A stretch of 64,000 nucleotides of DNA from Thraustochytrium sp. TN22 (lineage: Eukaryota > Sar > Bigyra > Thraustochytrida > Thraustochytriidae): positions 1 through 64,000 of the forward strand of contig JABLUY010000215.1 in assembly GCA_013306675.1 (NCBI GenBank), in the 5' to 3' direction. The translations under genes and the position numbers were made by a program. The notes beneath the pieces are model-generated. The model did no database searches. It saw nothing but the letters and a program-made list of their open reading frames with translations, and was not told the origin of the DNA. Position 1 is the stretch's first letter; every line of letters begins with the position of its first letter. This document shows, piece after piece, positions 44,721 through 55,233 of the stretch.

Positions 44721-45794
44721 TCAGGGCTGGATGAGGGAGAGCATGTCGGCACCCGAGAGCCGGGGCGTGCAGCCCTGGAGCTCGGCCTGCTTGACGAGCG
44801 TGATGATCTTCGCGTTCACCTTGGGCTCCGGCAGGTCGTGCTCTTTGGCGACGCGGAGCACCTCGCCGTTGAGAAAGTCAATCTCGGTGCGGCGGCCGCG
44901 CTCGAGGTCCTGCAGCGAGCTGGTCTTGGCCTTGGGGCTGATCTTGATGATGTACGGCATGATGTTGCGGAAGAAAAAGTCGGGCGCCTTGAAAAAGGGC
45001 GGGATGAAGCGCAGACTCTTGCCGCCGGGGAACGGGTTCTGGATTGGGATGCCGGCGCGGTCCAACACGTCGATGGCCTCTTGCATGCTCAGGGCCGCGG
45101 CGTAGCGGATCTCCGGGTCGTACACGCATTCGAGCGCCGGCACACCGGCCAGCGCGTTGATGGCGTTCGTCAGGTTGAGCAGCAGCTTGCCGTACTGGCG
45201 GGGCGTGATGTCGTCCTCGACGCGGCAGTCGATGCCGCCCTCGCGCGCCAGGTGCGCGAAGACTTCGGCGCCGGGGCCGTCCTGCAGCCAGATGACGCCC
45301 GGGGTGGCCTGCGCAAAGGTCGCGCCGCTCCACACGGCGTTAAAGACCACGATGCTGGCCAGTACCGTCACGTCCTGGTCGTCCAGAATCTCGCGCAGCA
45401 CGCGCGCGTTCGTGACGCCGTTCTGCAGCGAGATGACCGTCCGCTTCTTCTTGACAGGCGTGCTGGCCAGGACCTCGCGCAGCTGCTCGCCGGCCTGCGC
45501 GGTCTGTCCGGCCTTGACGGCCACGATGATAAAGTCTGCCTCCGCAAGCTTCTCTGCCTTGTCGGTCACCACCAGCGTCTCGCCCGTTCGCATCGTGCTG
45601 CTCTCGCCGCTCAGCGTTTTGGCGGTCACGGTTTGGCCGGCCTCCTCCACGGCGCTCAGCAACGACTGCCGGCCCACCAGCGTCAGCTTGACGTTGCCGG
45701 ACTCGCTGCCGGCCAGGAGGCATGCGCCCACGAAGGTCCCCAGTGCGCCGGCGCCCAGGACGCCCACGTGCATCACGCCATCCTCCGCGGTCAT
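44721..45794 (-). CDS. Ketopantoate reductase-like protein (ApbA/PanE family), paralogue 2
   Basis: 357 residues from MTAEDGVMHVGVLGAG; Met8 is a possible alternative matching the start of paralogue 1. It has GAGALGTFVGA, LTLVGRQSLLSAV, TVISLQNGVTNARVLREIL, then RQYGKLLLNLTNAINALAG with the family Lys/Asn positions, then SSLQDLERGRRTEIDFLNG and LPEPKVNAKIITLVKQAE. It is colinear with paralogues 1 and 3 along the whole length, with differences concentrated in the middle. A (CTG)12 tract lies about 100 bp upstream of its start. Activity is probably the same NADPH-dependent 2-keto-acid reduction, with substrate possibly diverged. Confidence 0.88.
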   Translation of the reverse strand: MTAEDGVMHVGVLGAGALGTFVGACLLAGSESGNVKLTLVGRQSLLSAVEEAGQTVTAKTLSGESSTMRTGETLVVTDKAEKLAEADFIIVAVKAGQTAQAGEQLREVLASTPVKKKRTVISLQNGVTNARVLREILDDQDVTVLASIVVFNAVWSGATFAQATPGVIWLQDGPGAEVFAHLAREGGIDCRVEDDITPRQYGKLLLNLTNAINALAGVPALECVYDPEIRYAAALSMQEAIDVLDRAGIPIQNPFPGGKSLRFIPPFFKAPDFFFRNIMPYIIKISPKAKTSSLQDLERGRRTEIDFLNGEVLRVAKEHDLPEPKVNAKIITLVKQAELQGCTPRLSGADMLSLIQP

Positions 45795-45887
45795 TGTGCT
45801 TTGTTGTTTGTAGGTTTGGGTTTTGTTTCCTCTCGATTCGGATCTGCTGTAGCTCGAGACGGGCGAGGCAGGCCGTGGCGGCTCGTA

Positions 45888-45930
<43 letters not shown>

Positions 45931-46999
45931 ATGTTGCGCGTCGCGCTCGATTTGTGCCGCCCACGCTCTCGGGACGGCAAGCAGCGCGCAGTCCCAGTGA
46001 CGTCCAGTGCGGCGCGGTGGACAAGGCCACCCCTTCACTGAGAGTCAGAGGACCGACCACGACGTCGGCACTCCACCGAATAGGCGGGCCGCGGGCGGGC
46101 GGACGGCTCGCCCTCGAGCCGCGAACTGGACGAGGCGTGGCGTAGCGCCACGCCCGTTGCGACCGAACTGGCGGGAGCCAAGGGACGGAGGCCAAACTTG
46201 GGCTCCGCCTCACCTAGCGCAGCGCATCAATTTTCGCTGCTCGTGCCCGTGATGACGCGGTGCTCGCGAGGCTCCGCGAGCAGCCACCACACGTGCTCGG
46301 CGCTTCCGCCGGATCAGGTCCCGTTTCGGCCAAACCGACGAGTAACCTAAGGGAAACGGCGGGTTGCGCAGGTGGTGCGAACCTAGCAGATCGTGCCTGC
46401 GCGAGCGCCCGGGGCGCCCAGCTGAAGGGAGAGGAGCCAGTGCTGTGGTATGCAAGCGTGAGGCGCTGCGGGCGCGAGGCTTCTGGGGCTGAGGCGAGCG
46501 CGTTTGCGCCTAAGGGCAAAGCGATCATGAAGTGCCATCTTTGCAGTGATCATCAGTATCAAGCCCATTACTTCGATCCAGTACCCCAAATTTGACCTCG
46601 ATACACAAAAAAAGCAACGTAGTCAGGACGTATCTGTTATTTAGCAAAAAGGTAAGATATTTGGAGAGATATTTGATTCAGAAGTGGGCTTCTGGCAACA
46701 AGAGCACAACTTTGGGGATGGTGTACGGAGAGCAACTGAAAGGATGGTGACAGAGAGGATGGAGACGTGGGAGCGGGGCTGTTTGGCTGACACAAGAAGC
46801 CGCGCATGCGATGGTTTGACTTAATTAAAAATATCATTTTCGTTGATCTGACAAGGTGATGTCCAGAAGCAGAGAGCAGACGAGCTGGCCTGGCTCCGTG
46901 TCTATCAGAGGGCCCTTCTTGGCGACGCAAACCCCGCGCGGGCTGCGTCAAGATTGCTCGCCTGGCATCTAGCGCGCCTCCTACGCTCCTCCCTCCTGG
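45795..46999. other. Spacer between paralogue 2 and the MULE gene
   Basis: The 5' leader of paralogue 2 with a CTG run (45891-45927), then sequence without a convincing gene. 46560-46900 is clearly AT-richer than its surroundings, unlike most of the window, and lies next to the transposase stop codon, so it may be the 3' end of the element. Confidence 0.55.
45891..45927. repeat. (CTG)12 trinucleotide tract
   Basis: A perfect CTG run on the plus strand (CAG on the sense strand of paralogue 2), about 100 bp upstream of its ATG, hence in the leader or promoter. Confidence 0.95.
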
Positions 47000-49900
47000 T
47001 CAGTGGCGGTGTGGGAAACGAAGATGGGGCTGTTGGAGATGGGGCATAAGTCCAAGGAGCCTCGTCTCGCGGTCCCTCTGATCCTGTTCGCGTCGTCGCT
47101 CGTTCTCCCTGGCGTGGTCGAGTACCTCGACGACATCCCGCAACGCGCTCGACTCGATGAAGCCGTCGAGCCCCTCGCCACGCGTCAAAGCGGCGTCTTG
47201 CGTAGCGCTCGGCTCCGTGTCCTGCGAGTCTACAACTCTCTCGTCAAGGTCCCCAGCCGCGATGCGATCGACGGCATCGAGAAATCCACTGATGGACTGC
47301 TGGTAGCCGAGGCAAAGCGTGCCCGGGTTGAAGCACTCGCCATTGAGTCGCCTGGCTTCATTTCGTGCGGCAAAAGCCTCCCTACGCCTTCTCTTGTTTC
47401 TTGTCGGCATAAGTGGCAGCGCGTGAGCAGCGTTGCCCCCAGAAGGAGAGTTCTGGATGCCCGTGCTGTCGACATCGAGCTCCTCATCGTCAGGGTCCCC
47501 GCGGCGAGCGAGACGACCCTCATGGGCTGCCGCTTCCTCCTCAGCTTGACGCTCGGCTGCGATCACCTGGTGCCGCCCGCTCGTGCGCAGGCGCTGCCTG
47601 GGCCTCCTAGCATCGTAGCGTGGCTGGACCTGGTCCGCGCGTCGATGGCTCCGGAGGTCCTCTGGCATGCGTACGAGGCCATCAGGTGTCATGGAGACTG
47701 GCCCAGGCGCTAAGCTATGCTGCCCGCCCGCAATCAGCTGCACCTTCGCAATGATCGCGAGGGCCGACTGCTTGACGGCATCAAGTCCAGCCAAGGACTG
47801 GACGGCGGCCAGCTCCGTGCCTTGCACGATATCTTCCAGCCTCCGCTCAATATCTCGCAGGGAGTCGACGAGCGATGCGTGGCGCTGCGCGTTCGCGTAC
47901 TCATCGTCATCCTCGCTCTCCCCCACGAGGCCGAGCGGGCCGTCGCTCTCGGCGTCGCTCTCGGCGCTTGCAGCTGTAGCCGCTCCGACATCATGCTGGA
48001 CCTCCCCATCAGAGCCGATGTCAGCGAATGCATCCTCAGCAGCGTCCTCCAGCATCGCCCAGGTCTCTTCGGGCGTGAATTTCACCATCGCACGCGGTAG
48101 GGCGGTGCGCCCGTTCACCTCCAAGTACATGAGGTCCACCATGGTGCGCCGGCGAGCTTCCAGCTTGAAGAGCAGGTACCCGACGCGCTTGTTGCTCTTG
48201 TTCTTGAAGAGGTATACCTTGAGCTTATGATGCCAGCTCTCGAGCAGCATCGTGGTCCGGATCACCTCGTCTGCACTGTTCACCGCGGCAGAGCGGTAGA
48301 CTAGGCACCACGGCTCGAGGTCTGCCAGCCAGTACGTTTCGAGGTACGCGAGAAGCTCTGTCTGGTGGTCGCTCCGCAGCAGCTCCAGAATGTAGAAACG
48401 GAGCGTTTTAAGCCGCTCCTCGGAGTCCGCAAACATCATCATGTGCAGCGCGTTGTACACGTCGAAGATGAGACGATCCCTGTCACTCTGTCTTCTCGTT
48501 GCCCGCCTGGGACGGCTGCTGTTGTTGCTCCCACTCTCCTCACCCGGGCCATCACTCTGTGCACCACGATCGTTGGGGCCGATCCTGCCCCTCGCCTTGA
48601 GCTTGATGTTTTTGTGCATCGCCTTGACGCAGTGCCACGTGCACCAGAAGCGCGGGATGCTGCCGAAGACCTCCCACGCAGCGCTGATCGGAGGCTCGGC
48701 CATGTCCGAGAAGAGAAAGTTGGGCTTCCAAGAGGCGCCGCCGTGCAGTGAGCGCAGCACTTGCCAAACAAGCTTGTACGTCTCCGTCGTCTCGCTGTTG
48801 AGCACCACAAAGAGTACCTCGCGGCCACGGTTGTAGCTGTCAGCGACCATGACCGTAAAAAGCTTGACCTGGTCCTTGCTGCTGACGTTGTGTGTGGCGT
48901 CGAAGATGAGATGGGAGCCATGGCTTCGCAGCATCCTCAGCATCTCCGCGTCCGCCATGGCGATAAAGTACAGGTCGTTCGGGGCCACCGCATCCTCTCC
49001 GAAGTGATGCATACCGACGCAGCGCGAGTCATCCTTACTCACACCATAGGGCTTGTACACCCGGTAGAAGTTGGGATTTGACTTGACACGGTTCATGACG
49101 TCGTCCTCGTCGACGGCCTTGTTCCTCCACGCGACGCCCTGCCAGCACTTCGAGGCTTCGATGGACTCAATGTCGGCCATGCTCAGGAGGTCGTCTCGAC
49201 TGGCGGGGCGAACGTGTCGCAGTCCTTGGCGAGCAAGTTGGACGCTGCGAGGCTGGGTGAGCTTCTCGTAGATCTGCTGCTTCGTGAAGCCAGCATGAAA
49301 GAGTTCCTCGATTTGGTGCCTCATGTGGCTACTCAGCCGGCAGTCAAGGGGGCGCTCGGTAATGCCACACGTGTGCAGCATGTCGCTGGTCGCCCTGCTG
49401 TGACCATGCAGGATCACGGCCAGGCCATGATGGTTGTTGAAGAACTTGATCTCCACCATGACGTCGCACCCATCGTCATGGTTTGTACGGGGCGCGCGCC
49501 CCTTCAGCTTGTTGAGGTTCTCTCGAGGCGGCGGCGTGAACGAAGCCAGCTCCGGGATCGTCTGCGCCATTTCCACAAGCTTACCGCAGGCCGCGAACGC
49601 GCCACGCACCAGCTCTTCGTCGAGATTCACCACGGCCGTATCCTTTGAGGCTTGCTGCTGGATGTCCATCGCAGGCGCGCCGACGGCCGTCGACAGCGCG
49701 GCACCCTCGGCCGTCGACTGCGCGGCGTCCACGGCCGCCGACTGCGCGGCGTCCACGGCCGCCGACTGCGCGGCATCCACGGCCGCCGACTGCGCGGCGT
49801 CCACGGCCGCCGACTGCGCGGCGTCCAAGCCTGCAGACGAGGCAGCACCCCTTGGAGCAACCTTGCGAAGCCACTTCGCGTGCATGCCGAGATGGTAGAA

Positions 49901-50884
49901 GCATGCATGCATCTTCTCCAGCAGCTCATCGGGGTTCTCTCTCGGGTGTGCTCTTTGCACCGCAGGAGGGAGTCGGCCACGTTGAATGGCTTCGACACGA
50001 GCTAGACGCAGCGCGTTCGTGCGATCCTCGAACCACTTTGACCTCCAATGCGTTGCGCCGATGCGAAGCCGCGCCGGCCCGCCATTGCTGTTCCTCCGTT
50101 CGACGATCTCTCGGAGCAGCTCCTGCAGGACAAAGAGGTCGTGCAGCGCATGTTTTAGCTGCTTGAGCGACTCGTCCTTGCTCGGGTTCTCGTAGCACCG
50201 CTTCGCCTCCTTCGACCTGCAGACCAACTTCAGCTTCAGCGCCGCCGGATCGCGCGCGTCCGAGCCGTCCACCAGACCGAGCTTGTCCCAGTGGCTCGAG
50301 TCTGAGCTTCCCTTCTGGTCGGTCTTGAAGAATCTGTGTCGATCAGAACTCCGAACTGGGAGGTTGCGGCTGGTCTGGACAGCCGTTGAATTGAGTAGCG
50401 CCTGCTCGCACCGCGTCACGTCTCTGAGAAGAACATCCTTCGGCCGTTTGCGCTTGAGCGCCGTGAGAGTCATTCCCATCTCCTCAGGCATGGACTCCGC
50501 GTGGTCTTTCTCCATGCAAAGCACTGAGGCGCGCCTGCCGTCCCTGCTCGGCGAGCCGCCCTTGAAAGAGACTTCCTTCAGCTGCCAGATGAACGAGTAG
50601 AACCCGCCAGTCCATCCAGACCCACCATCGCGCTTGTTGAAATAGACGCCTTTGGAGACCGTCATGGTCGAGTCCACCTGGAGCGCGCGCAGCATCTCCA
50701 CTGCGTCGCAGGGATTCTCGAAGACGAAGATCTCGCCGGACTTCCGGTCCGAAGCTGTGCAGACGCACAGCTCACGGAACTCGTCCAGCTTCGATGGGTG
50801 TAGGTTCGACGCGGGCGGCACGGGCGGCGTGGTGGATTGCGTGGATCCGGCCGCAGACACAGCGAACTCATCCGAGCCATCCAT
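47000..50884 (-). mobile_element. MULE-type DNA transposase gene (Mutator superfamily), open throughout
   Basis: A single open frame of 1294 residues on the minus strand. The MULE transposase core lies at about residues 655-760: HLIFDATHNVSSKDQVKLFT carries the first catalytic Asp, LFSDMAEPPISAAW the second, and RFWCTWHCVKAMHKNI the characteristic CxxHC-type motif that follows. Upstream are HMRHQIEELFHAGFTKQQIY (helix-turn-helix-like) and an Ala/Gln-rich repeat. Downstream are a Leu/Arg-rich helical region and a long acidic and polar tail. I see no SWIM zinc finger. There are no internal stops or introns, so the gene could still encode an active enzyme or be a domesticated host protein. Terminal inverted repeats and a target duplication were not found by eye. 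It lies between two paralogous reductase genes, on their strand. Confidence 0.8.
49709..49830. repeat. 24-bp coding minisatellite in the MULE gene
   Basis: Five tandem 24-bp units encode the octapeptide DAAQSAAV (last unit variant). The frame is kept because the unit is a multiple of three. Confidence 0.9.
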
Positions 50885-52108
50885 CGGCTACTGACGAGCT
50901 TGTGCTCGCGCGGCGGGGCGAGGCGAGAGCGACACTTGCGCAGCGCGCGGGCCCGCCCCGGGGCGCGCCGCCGCGCGCTCGCCGCCCGCCGCTCGCCGCC
51001 CGCGCAGCCCAGCCTGTCACGCCGTGGATGTATAACCGCCGCACGATGGATCGATCCACCTCGCGACCTCGCGCGCGCCTCGAGAGGCTGCGCCGCGCGA
51101 GCGACTGGAGTCCGTGTGCTGGCGCCGCGCGCCCGCGTGGCGGCGCCCGCCGCCGCCGCCACCGCACGCTCCTACCCGCGCGCAACCGCGGCCGCACGTT
51201 GAAGGTCTGTGGATGCAAGGCCACCTACACCCATGCAGGCATGGCTCTTGACGTGGCGCGCGCCCCGGCGACGCGGCGCTGCTAGGGCCGGGGGAGGGGG
51301 CTCGAGAGCCCACTAGACCCCCCGCGGTGGCTGCCGCACGCTCCACGCCGCGCCAGAGCTCACGGCGCTTCGCAGCCGCCGAGCCAGGGCAGCCGCCGCC
51401 GCGATGGCCGCCAGGGGAAAAACCTGCGCGCAGCACTGAGCGGGCGGGTGCCCCCGCAGGAGCCCATTTCTGCTTGAGCGCCCCTAGAAGGCATGGCGCT
51501 CTGCGGGGATGCCCGATTCCGGTGATTTTCGGCCCTCGGCGGGAACGTGGGGCCTGGCGCTAATCGGGCGGAAGCCACGGCCAGGGCAGCCACCACTGGC
51601 AGTCGGCCGGCCGTGAGAGGCTCGTTGTGAGAAAACGGGGTCGCTCTGGACCGCCACAAATGAGAGGGTGCCCGTGGTCGTCCCTGACCGTCACAAATCC
51701 GCTGCGGCGCTGCGGCCGCCACTGCACCGCCGCCCGCCGGCCGTCGCAGCACTGCCAGTGACCAGTGCAGTAGATTGAGAGCTTCGGCAATGTGAAGCAC
51801 CTTCGCGAAACGTGGTCCTCTGTTTCACTCCATCCATCAGGAGGTTGGGTGTAAGCCATGATGATGACGCCAACCGGGCCGCGTGAAGAACACGACATCT
51901 TGCGTCACGCGAAAGATATTTGCTTGCTTTCGTGGGCCGAGCCTCTCAGAAAGAAAAATCAACCAAGGATGAGTATGAAGGCGCGGCCACGAGCCTGCGC
52001 GTCGTCGTTAAATCCACACGAGCTTGTCTCCTCGCTCTCCCCGCTCGCTTGCAGCGCTGTCGCGTTTCTTGTCCTCTCATATTCATTCATCAAGTCCACG
52101 CAGCAGGA
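50885..52108. other. Spacer between the MULE gene and paralogue 3
   Basis: The GC-rich leader of the MULE gene (50885-51300), then a non-coding stretch. Paired words (GGACCGCCACAAATGAGAGG at 51649 and TGACCGTCACAAATCCG at 51687) form an imperfect direct repeat. No gene is seen. Confidence 0.55.
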
Positions 52109-53179
52109 TCACAGCTTGGCCGGCGCCGAGACCTGCGCGAGGAGGTCGGCACCTGGCATGACGGGAGAACAACCCGCGATTTCGGCCTCCTTGACGAGCT
52201 TGACGAGCGTGGCGTTGACGCGCGGCTCGGGCAGGCCATGCTCCTTGGCGACGCGGACGACCTCGCCATTGAGCAGGTCGATCTCAGTCATGCGGCCGCG
52301 GTTGAGGTCCTGGAGCATGCTGGTGAGCGCCTTGGGGTGGATCTTGAGAAGCAGGGGCATGAGGATGGCGTAGAGGCGGTCGGAGAGCCCAAAGAGACGC
52401 GGCAGTGCGAAGATAGAGGTCTTGGAGAAGTTGCGCATGGGAATGCCCGCCTGCGTGAAGACATCGATGGCCTCATAGATACTGAGCGAGACGACGCGGC
52501 GCAGGCCCGGGTCCAGCCAAGTGTCGAGGATTGGAATGCCGGCGAGCGCGTTGACCGCGTTGTTGAGGTTGATGAGGAGCTTGCCGTACTGCACGGCCGT
52601 GATGTCGGCCTCGACCTGGACGTCGATGCCGCCGCGGCGCGCCAGGGCCGCGAAGTCGCCCACGCGCGGGCCATCCTGCACAAAGAGCGTGCCAGCCGAG
52701 GTCTGCGAGAAGTCCGCGCCGGCCCAGACGACGTTGAAGACGACGCAGGCGGCCTGCACGGAGATGCGCGCGTCGGCCCCGAGCGCCTCGCGCAGCACGC
52801 GCGCGTTGGTGACGCCGTTCTGCAGCGAGATGACTGTGCGCTCCCGCGCCGGCGCGCGGGCCAGCACCTCGCGCAGCTGCTCGCCCACCTCGCGCGTCGC
52901 TCCGGCCTTGACAGCCACCAGGATGATCTCTGCGTCCGCGAGCGCGTCCATGTCATCCGTCACCACCAGGCGCTCGCCATCCGGCCTGTGCACTGCGCTG
53001 TCGCCCTCGATCGTTGTCGTGCGCAGTTCGCCGCCGCCCTCCTCCACGGCCTGCAGCAAGGACGCGCGCCCCACCAGCGTCAGCTTGTCCACGCCGGACT
53101 CGTCCGTGTCGCCCGCCAGCAGCCGCGCGCCCACGTACGCGCCGATCGCGCCGGCGCCCACCACGCCCACCTTTGCCAT
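52109..53179 (-). CDS. Ketopantoate reductase-like protein (ApbA/PanE family), paralogue 3
   Basis: 356 residues from MAKVGVVGAGAIGAYVGARL. Family landmarks match paralogues 1 and 2: GAGAIGAYVGA, TVISLQNGVTNARVLREAL, VQYGKLLINLNNAVNALAG, SMLQDLNRGRMTEIDLLNG and LPEPRVNATLVKLVKEAE. The catalytic-domain Lys and Asn positions are kept. It is separated from paralogue 2 by about 6.3 kb that includes the MULE gene, whereas paralogues 1 and 2 are about 1 kb apart. Same-strand order suggests tandem duplication followed by insertion. The reaction is probably NADPH-dependent reduction of 2-dehydropantoate or a related keto acid. Confidence 0.88.
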   Translation of the reverse strand: MAKVGVVGAGAIGAYVGARLLAGDTDESGVDKLTLVGRASLLQAVEEGGGELRTTTIEGDSAVHRPDGERLVVTDDMDALADAEIILVAVKAGATREVGEQLREVLARAPARERTVISLQNGVTNARVLREALGADARISVQAACVVFNVVWAGADFSQTSAGTLFVQDGPRVGDFAALARRGGIDVQVEADITAVQYGKLLINLNNAVNALAGIPILDTWLDPGLRRVVSLSIYEAIDVFTQAGIPMRNFSKTSIFALPRLFGLSDRLYAILMPLLLKIHPKALTSMLQDLNRGRMTEIDLLNGEVVRVAKEHGLPEPRVNATLVKLVKEAEIAGCSPVMPGADLLAQVSAPAKL

Positions 53180-54069
53180 CCTGCCGCGCCCCTCTGCCGC
53201 CGCGCTCGCGCGCGCTCGCCGTGCCGTCGAGTCTGCTGCCCCGTGGCGGTCGTCCTTCTCCAACTGGTTCAACTCCGGGGCGGCGGCGAACCTGGGTCAA
53301 GCCAACCCTGCGAGCACGCGCACCGCCGGACCGGCGGGCTCAGGCGGCGGCGGGCCGGCGGCGGGCGCGCGCCTGCCCCGTCTCGGCGTCTCCGACTCGA
53401 GTCCGGGCTCGTTGGTTAGCCCCGATCACTGCAACGCTGCCAAGTTCATCTTGGGCTAGCCTAATCAGACGGACTCGGAGCAGACGGATCACCAACACGT
53501 ACACCCAGGTGAAGATTGAGCATGATACATACACGAGGCGAGCTCCGTGGGGCTTTCTGCGGACTCCAAACTCCGAGTCTTCGGTTGGCCCTGATCACCG
53601 TGGTAGTAATCTTGCGTGGATTGACGGATTCTGACTTTCTACTGCACCACCGCCAGGTGAAGCGGCGTTGCTGAGCATACCAGAGTGGGCCCGAGGCAAG
53701 CTCTCTCCTGCCTGCTTTAACTTGCGCCAAGCTCTCTCCTGCCCTGCCCTACTAGTACACCGCGCTACACCGCCCAGGGCCTGAGGTCTTGCTGTGTTTG
53801 CTTGCTCAAGCATGGATGTCAGCGAGAGAACGTCGCCGCCAGAGACCGGTACGAAGACGAGGGCACGCACCACGCAAGCAGACGCCTATGCAGGCAGAAG
53901 CTAACGCTAGCTCGAGCACAGCGACAACTGCAGTGATCATGAGCGGATCAAGAGCAAGCGTCGTCGGGACCACCGCACGGCGCTTCCTGCCCAGTGATGC
54001 TCTCCTTGAGCAAGCCAGACTCTCTTCGCTCGCCAGGTACGAGCGCGAAGCGGCCAGGGCCTCGCGAGG
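53180..54069. other. Divergent intergenic region
   Basis: Between the starts of paralogue 3 (minus) and the enolase-like gene (plus). The 53500-53800 part is AT-richer and carries a short direct repeat (AGCTCTCTCCTGCC at 53700 and 53729). No gene is seen. Confidence 0.6.
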
Positions 54070-55158
54070 ATGCTGGCGGCGCGGCGGCGCGGCGGCGCGC
54101 GGGTGGTCGCAGCTGCGCGGCGCGCGCTGTCGATGCGCGTGCAGGCGGCGCGCGGGCGGGCGCTGGACGGCGGCGCGCTGGCCGTGGCCGTGGAGACCTC
54201 GTCGGGCGACTTCGAGGCGGTGGTGCGGGAGCCGAGGGCCGAGCAGGCCGTGGAGGCGCTGCAGACGGAGGTGAGCAGGCTGGTGGCCGGCCTGGACCCA
54301 ACCGACCAGCGCGGCGTGGACGACCTGCTGCTGCAGGCCGACGGCACCGCGGACCTGGCCGAGTTCACGCCGGGCGCCGTGCTGGGCGTCTCGGTGGCGA
54401 CGGCAATGGCCGGCGCGGTCGCAGCCGAGCGCCCGCTTGTCGCGCACCTGGCGGACCTGGGCGGCCGCAAGGCGCTGCAAATGCCCATGCCCATTGGTCG
54501 CCTGCCGGCCTTGCCACTCGTGTCGGCCATTCCCTTCGGCGACCGCTGCTTGCGCGATGCGCTGCAGCGCTTCCAGGCGCTCGCGGCCGCCATCAAGATT
54601 GACGACCAGCAGACGACCAGCGTCAAGGCGCAGCTGCGCGCGCTCATGAAGCCGCTGCGCGAGCGCGACATGCTCGGCGAGGTGGCGCTTGGCATCCACC
54701 TGGATGCCGACATGGACCGCGAGAAGGTCCTCGATTTTGTCAACAAGTTCCCGGTGGCCATGCTGCAGATCGCCGGCGCCGGGGATGACGAGCTCCAGGC
54801 CTTTACCATCGCCCTCGGCGACAACGCGCAGATCGTCGGGGGCGCCGAGCAGTACCGCTCGCTCGACGCCATCAAGCACACGCTCGAGGGTAATGTGTCC
54901 AACACGGTGCTGCTCGACCTCTACGAGCTGCGGACGGTCACCGCCTTTTTGGACGCCTGCCGCCTGGTCGACGAGACTCCTGGCGTCGCCGCGCTCGTGC
55001 CCAGCCTGCGCGGCGAGTCCGACGGCCTTGAGGCCTTCGTGGCCAACCTTGCGGTCTCCCAATCTGTAGCGGCTGTCTGCGTGGGCGCTGACGCTGGCCC
55101 GCTCGAGCGCGAGCTGCTCAGCCTTGAGGACCGTCTTGAGCAGAGAGGCAAGGCCTGA
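54070..55158 (+). CDS. Mitochondrially targeted enolase-like protein, predicted catalytically dead
   Basis: 362 residues, no intron. The N terminus MLAARRRGGARVVAAARRAL is a strong matrix presequence. The rest follows enolase end to end: GRALDGGALAVAVETSSG (enolase RxxLDSRGNPTVEV), DLAEFTPGAVLGVSVATAMA (KSxLGANAILGVSLAVAKA), LVAHLADLGG, DNAQIVGGAEQ, VLLDLYELRTVTAFLDA (LLLKVNQIGTVTESxxA) and LVPSLRGESDGLEAFVANL (MVSHRSGETEDTFIADL). In yeast numbering Lys345 is Asp, His373 is Ser, Lys396 is Val, and metal ligands Asp246, Glu295 and Asp320 are all replaced; the SGASTG loop is missing. It cannot be a normal glycolytic enolase. A structural or regulatory role in mitochondria is inference. It is about 70 residues shorter than enolase. 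Confidence 0.75.
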   Translation: MLAARRRGGARVVAAARRALSMRVQAARGRALDGGALAVAVETSSGDFEAVVREPRAEQAVEALQTEVSRLVAGLDPTDQRGVDDLLLQADGTADLAEFTPGAVLGVSVATAMAGAVAAERPLVAHLADLGGRKALQMPMPIGRLPALPLVSAIPFGDRCLRDALQRFQALAAAIKIDDQQTTSVKAQLRALMKPLRERDMLGEVALGIHLDADMDREKVLDFVNKFPVAMLQIAGAGDDELQAFTIALGDNAQIVGGAEQYRSLDAIKHTLEGNVSNTVLLDLYELRTVTAFLDACRLVDETPGVAALVPSLRGESDGLEAFVANLAVSQSVAAVCVGADAGPLERELLSLEDRLEQRGKA

Positions 55159-55233
55159 TCGAACGATGGACGTGATAGTTATTTTAGAACTAACTGTAAG
55201 GCTAGTAGGACGGGAGGCTGCATGCGACTCACG

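Noticed and set aside
44838-46145. 435-codon open frame on the plus strand
   Set aside because: Antisense to reductase paralogue 2. The same kind of shadow appears over paralogues 1 and 3.
46150-51860. Possible terminal inverted repeats of the MULE element
   Set aside because: I compared the flanks by eye and found no convincing inverted pair or 8-10 bp target duplication. An AT-rich patch at 46560-46900 is only suggestive.
53806-55062. 418-codon open frame on the minus strand
   Set aside because: Antisense to the enolase-like gene; composition is Gln/Arg/His-rich, typical of a shadow frame.
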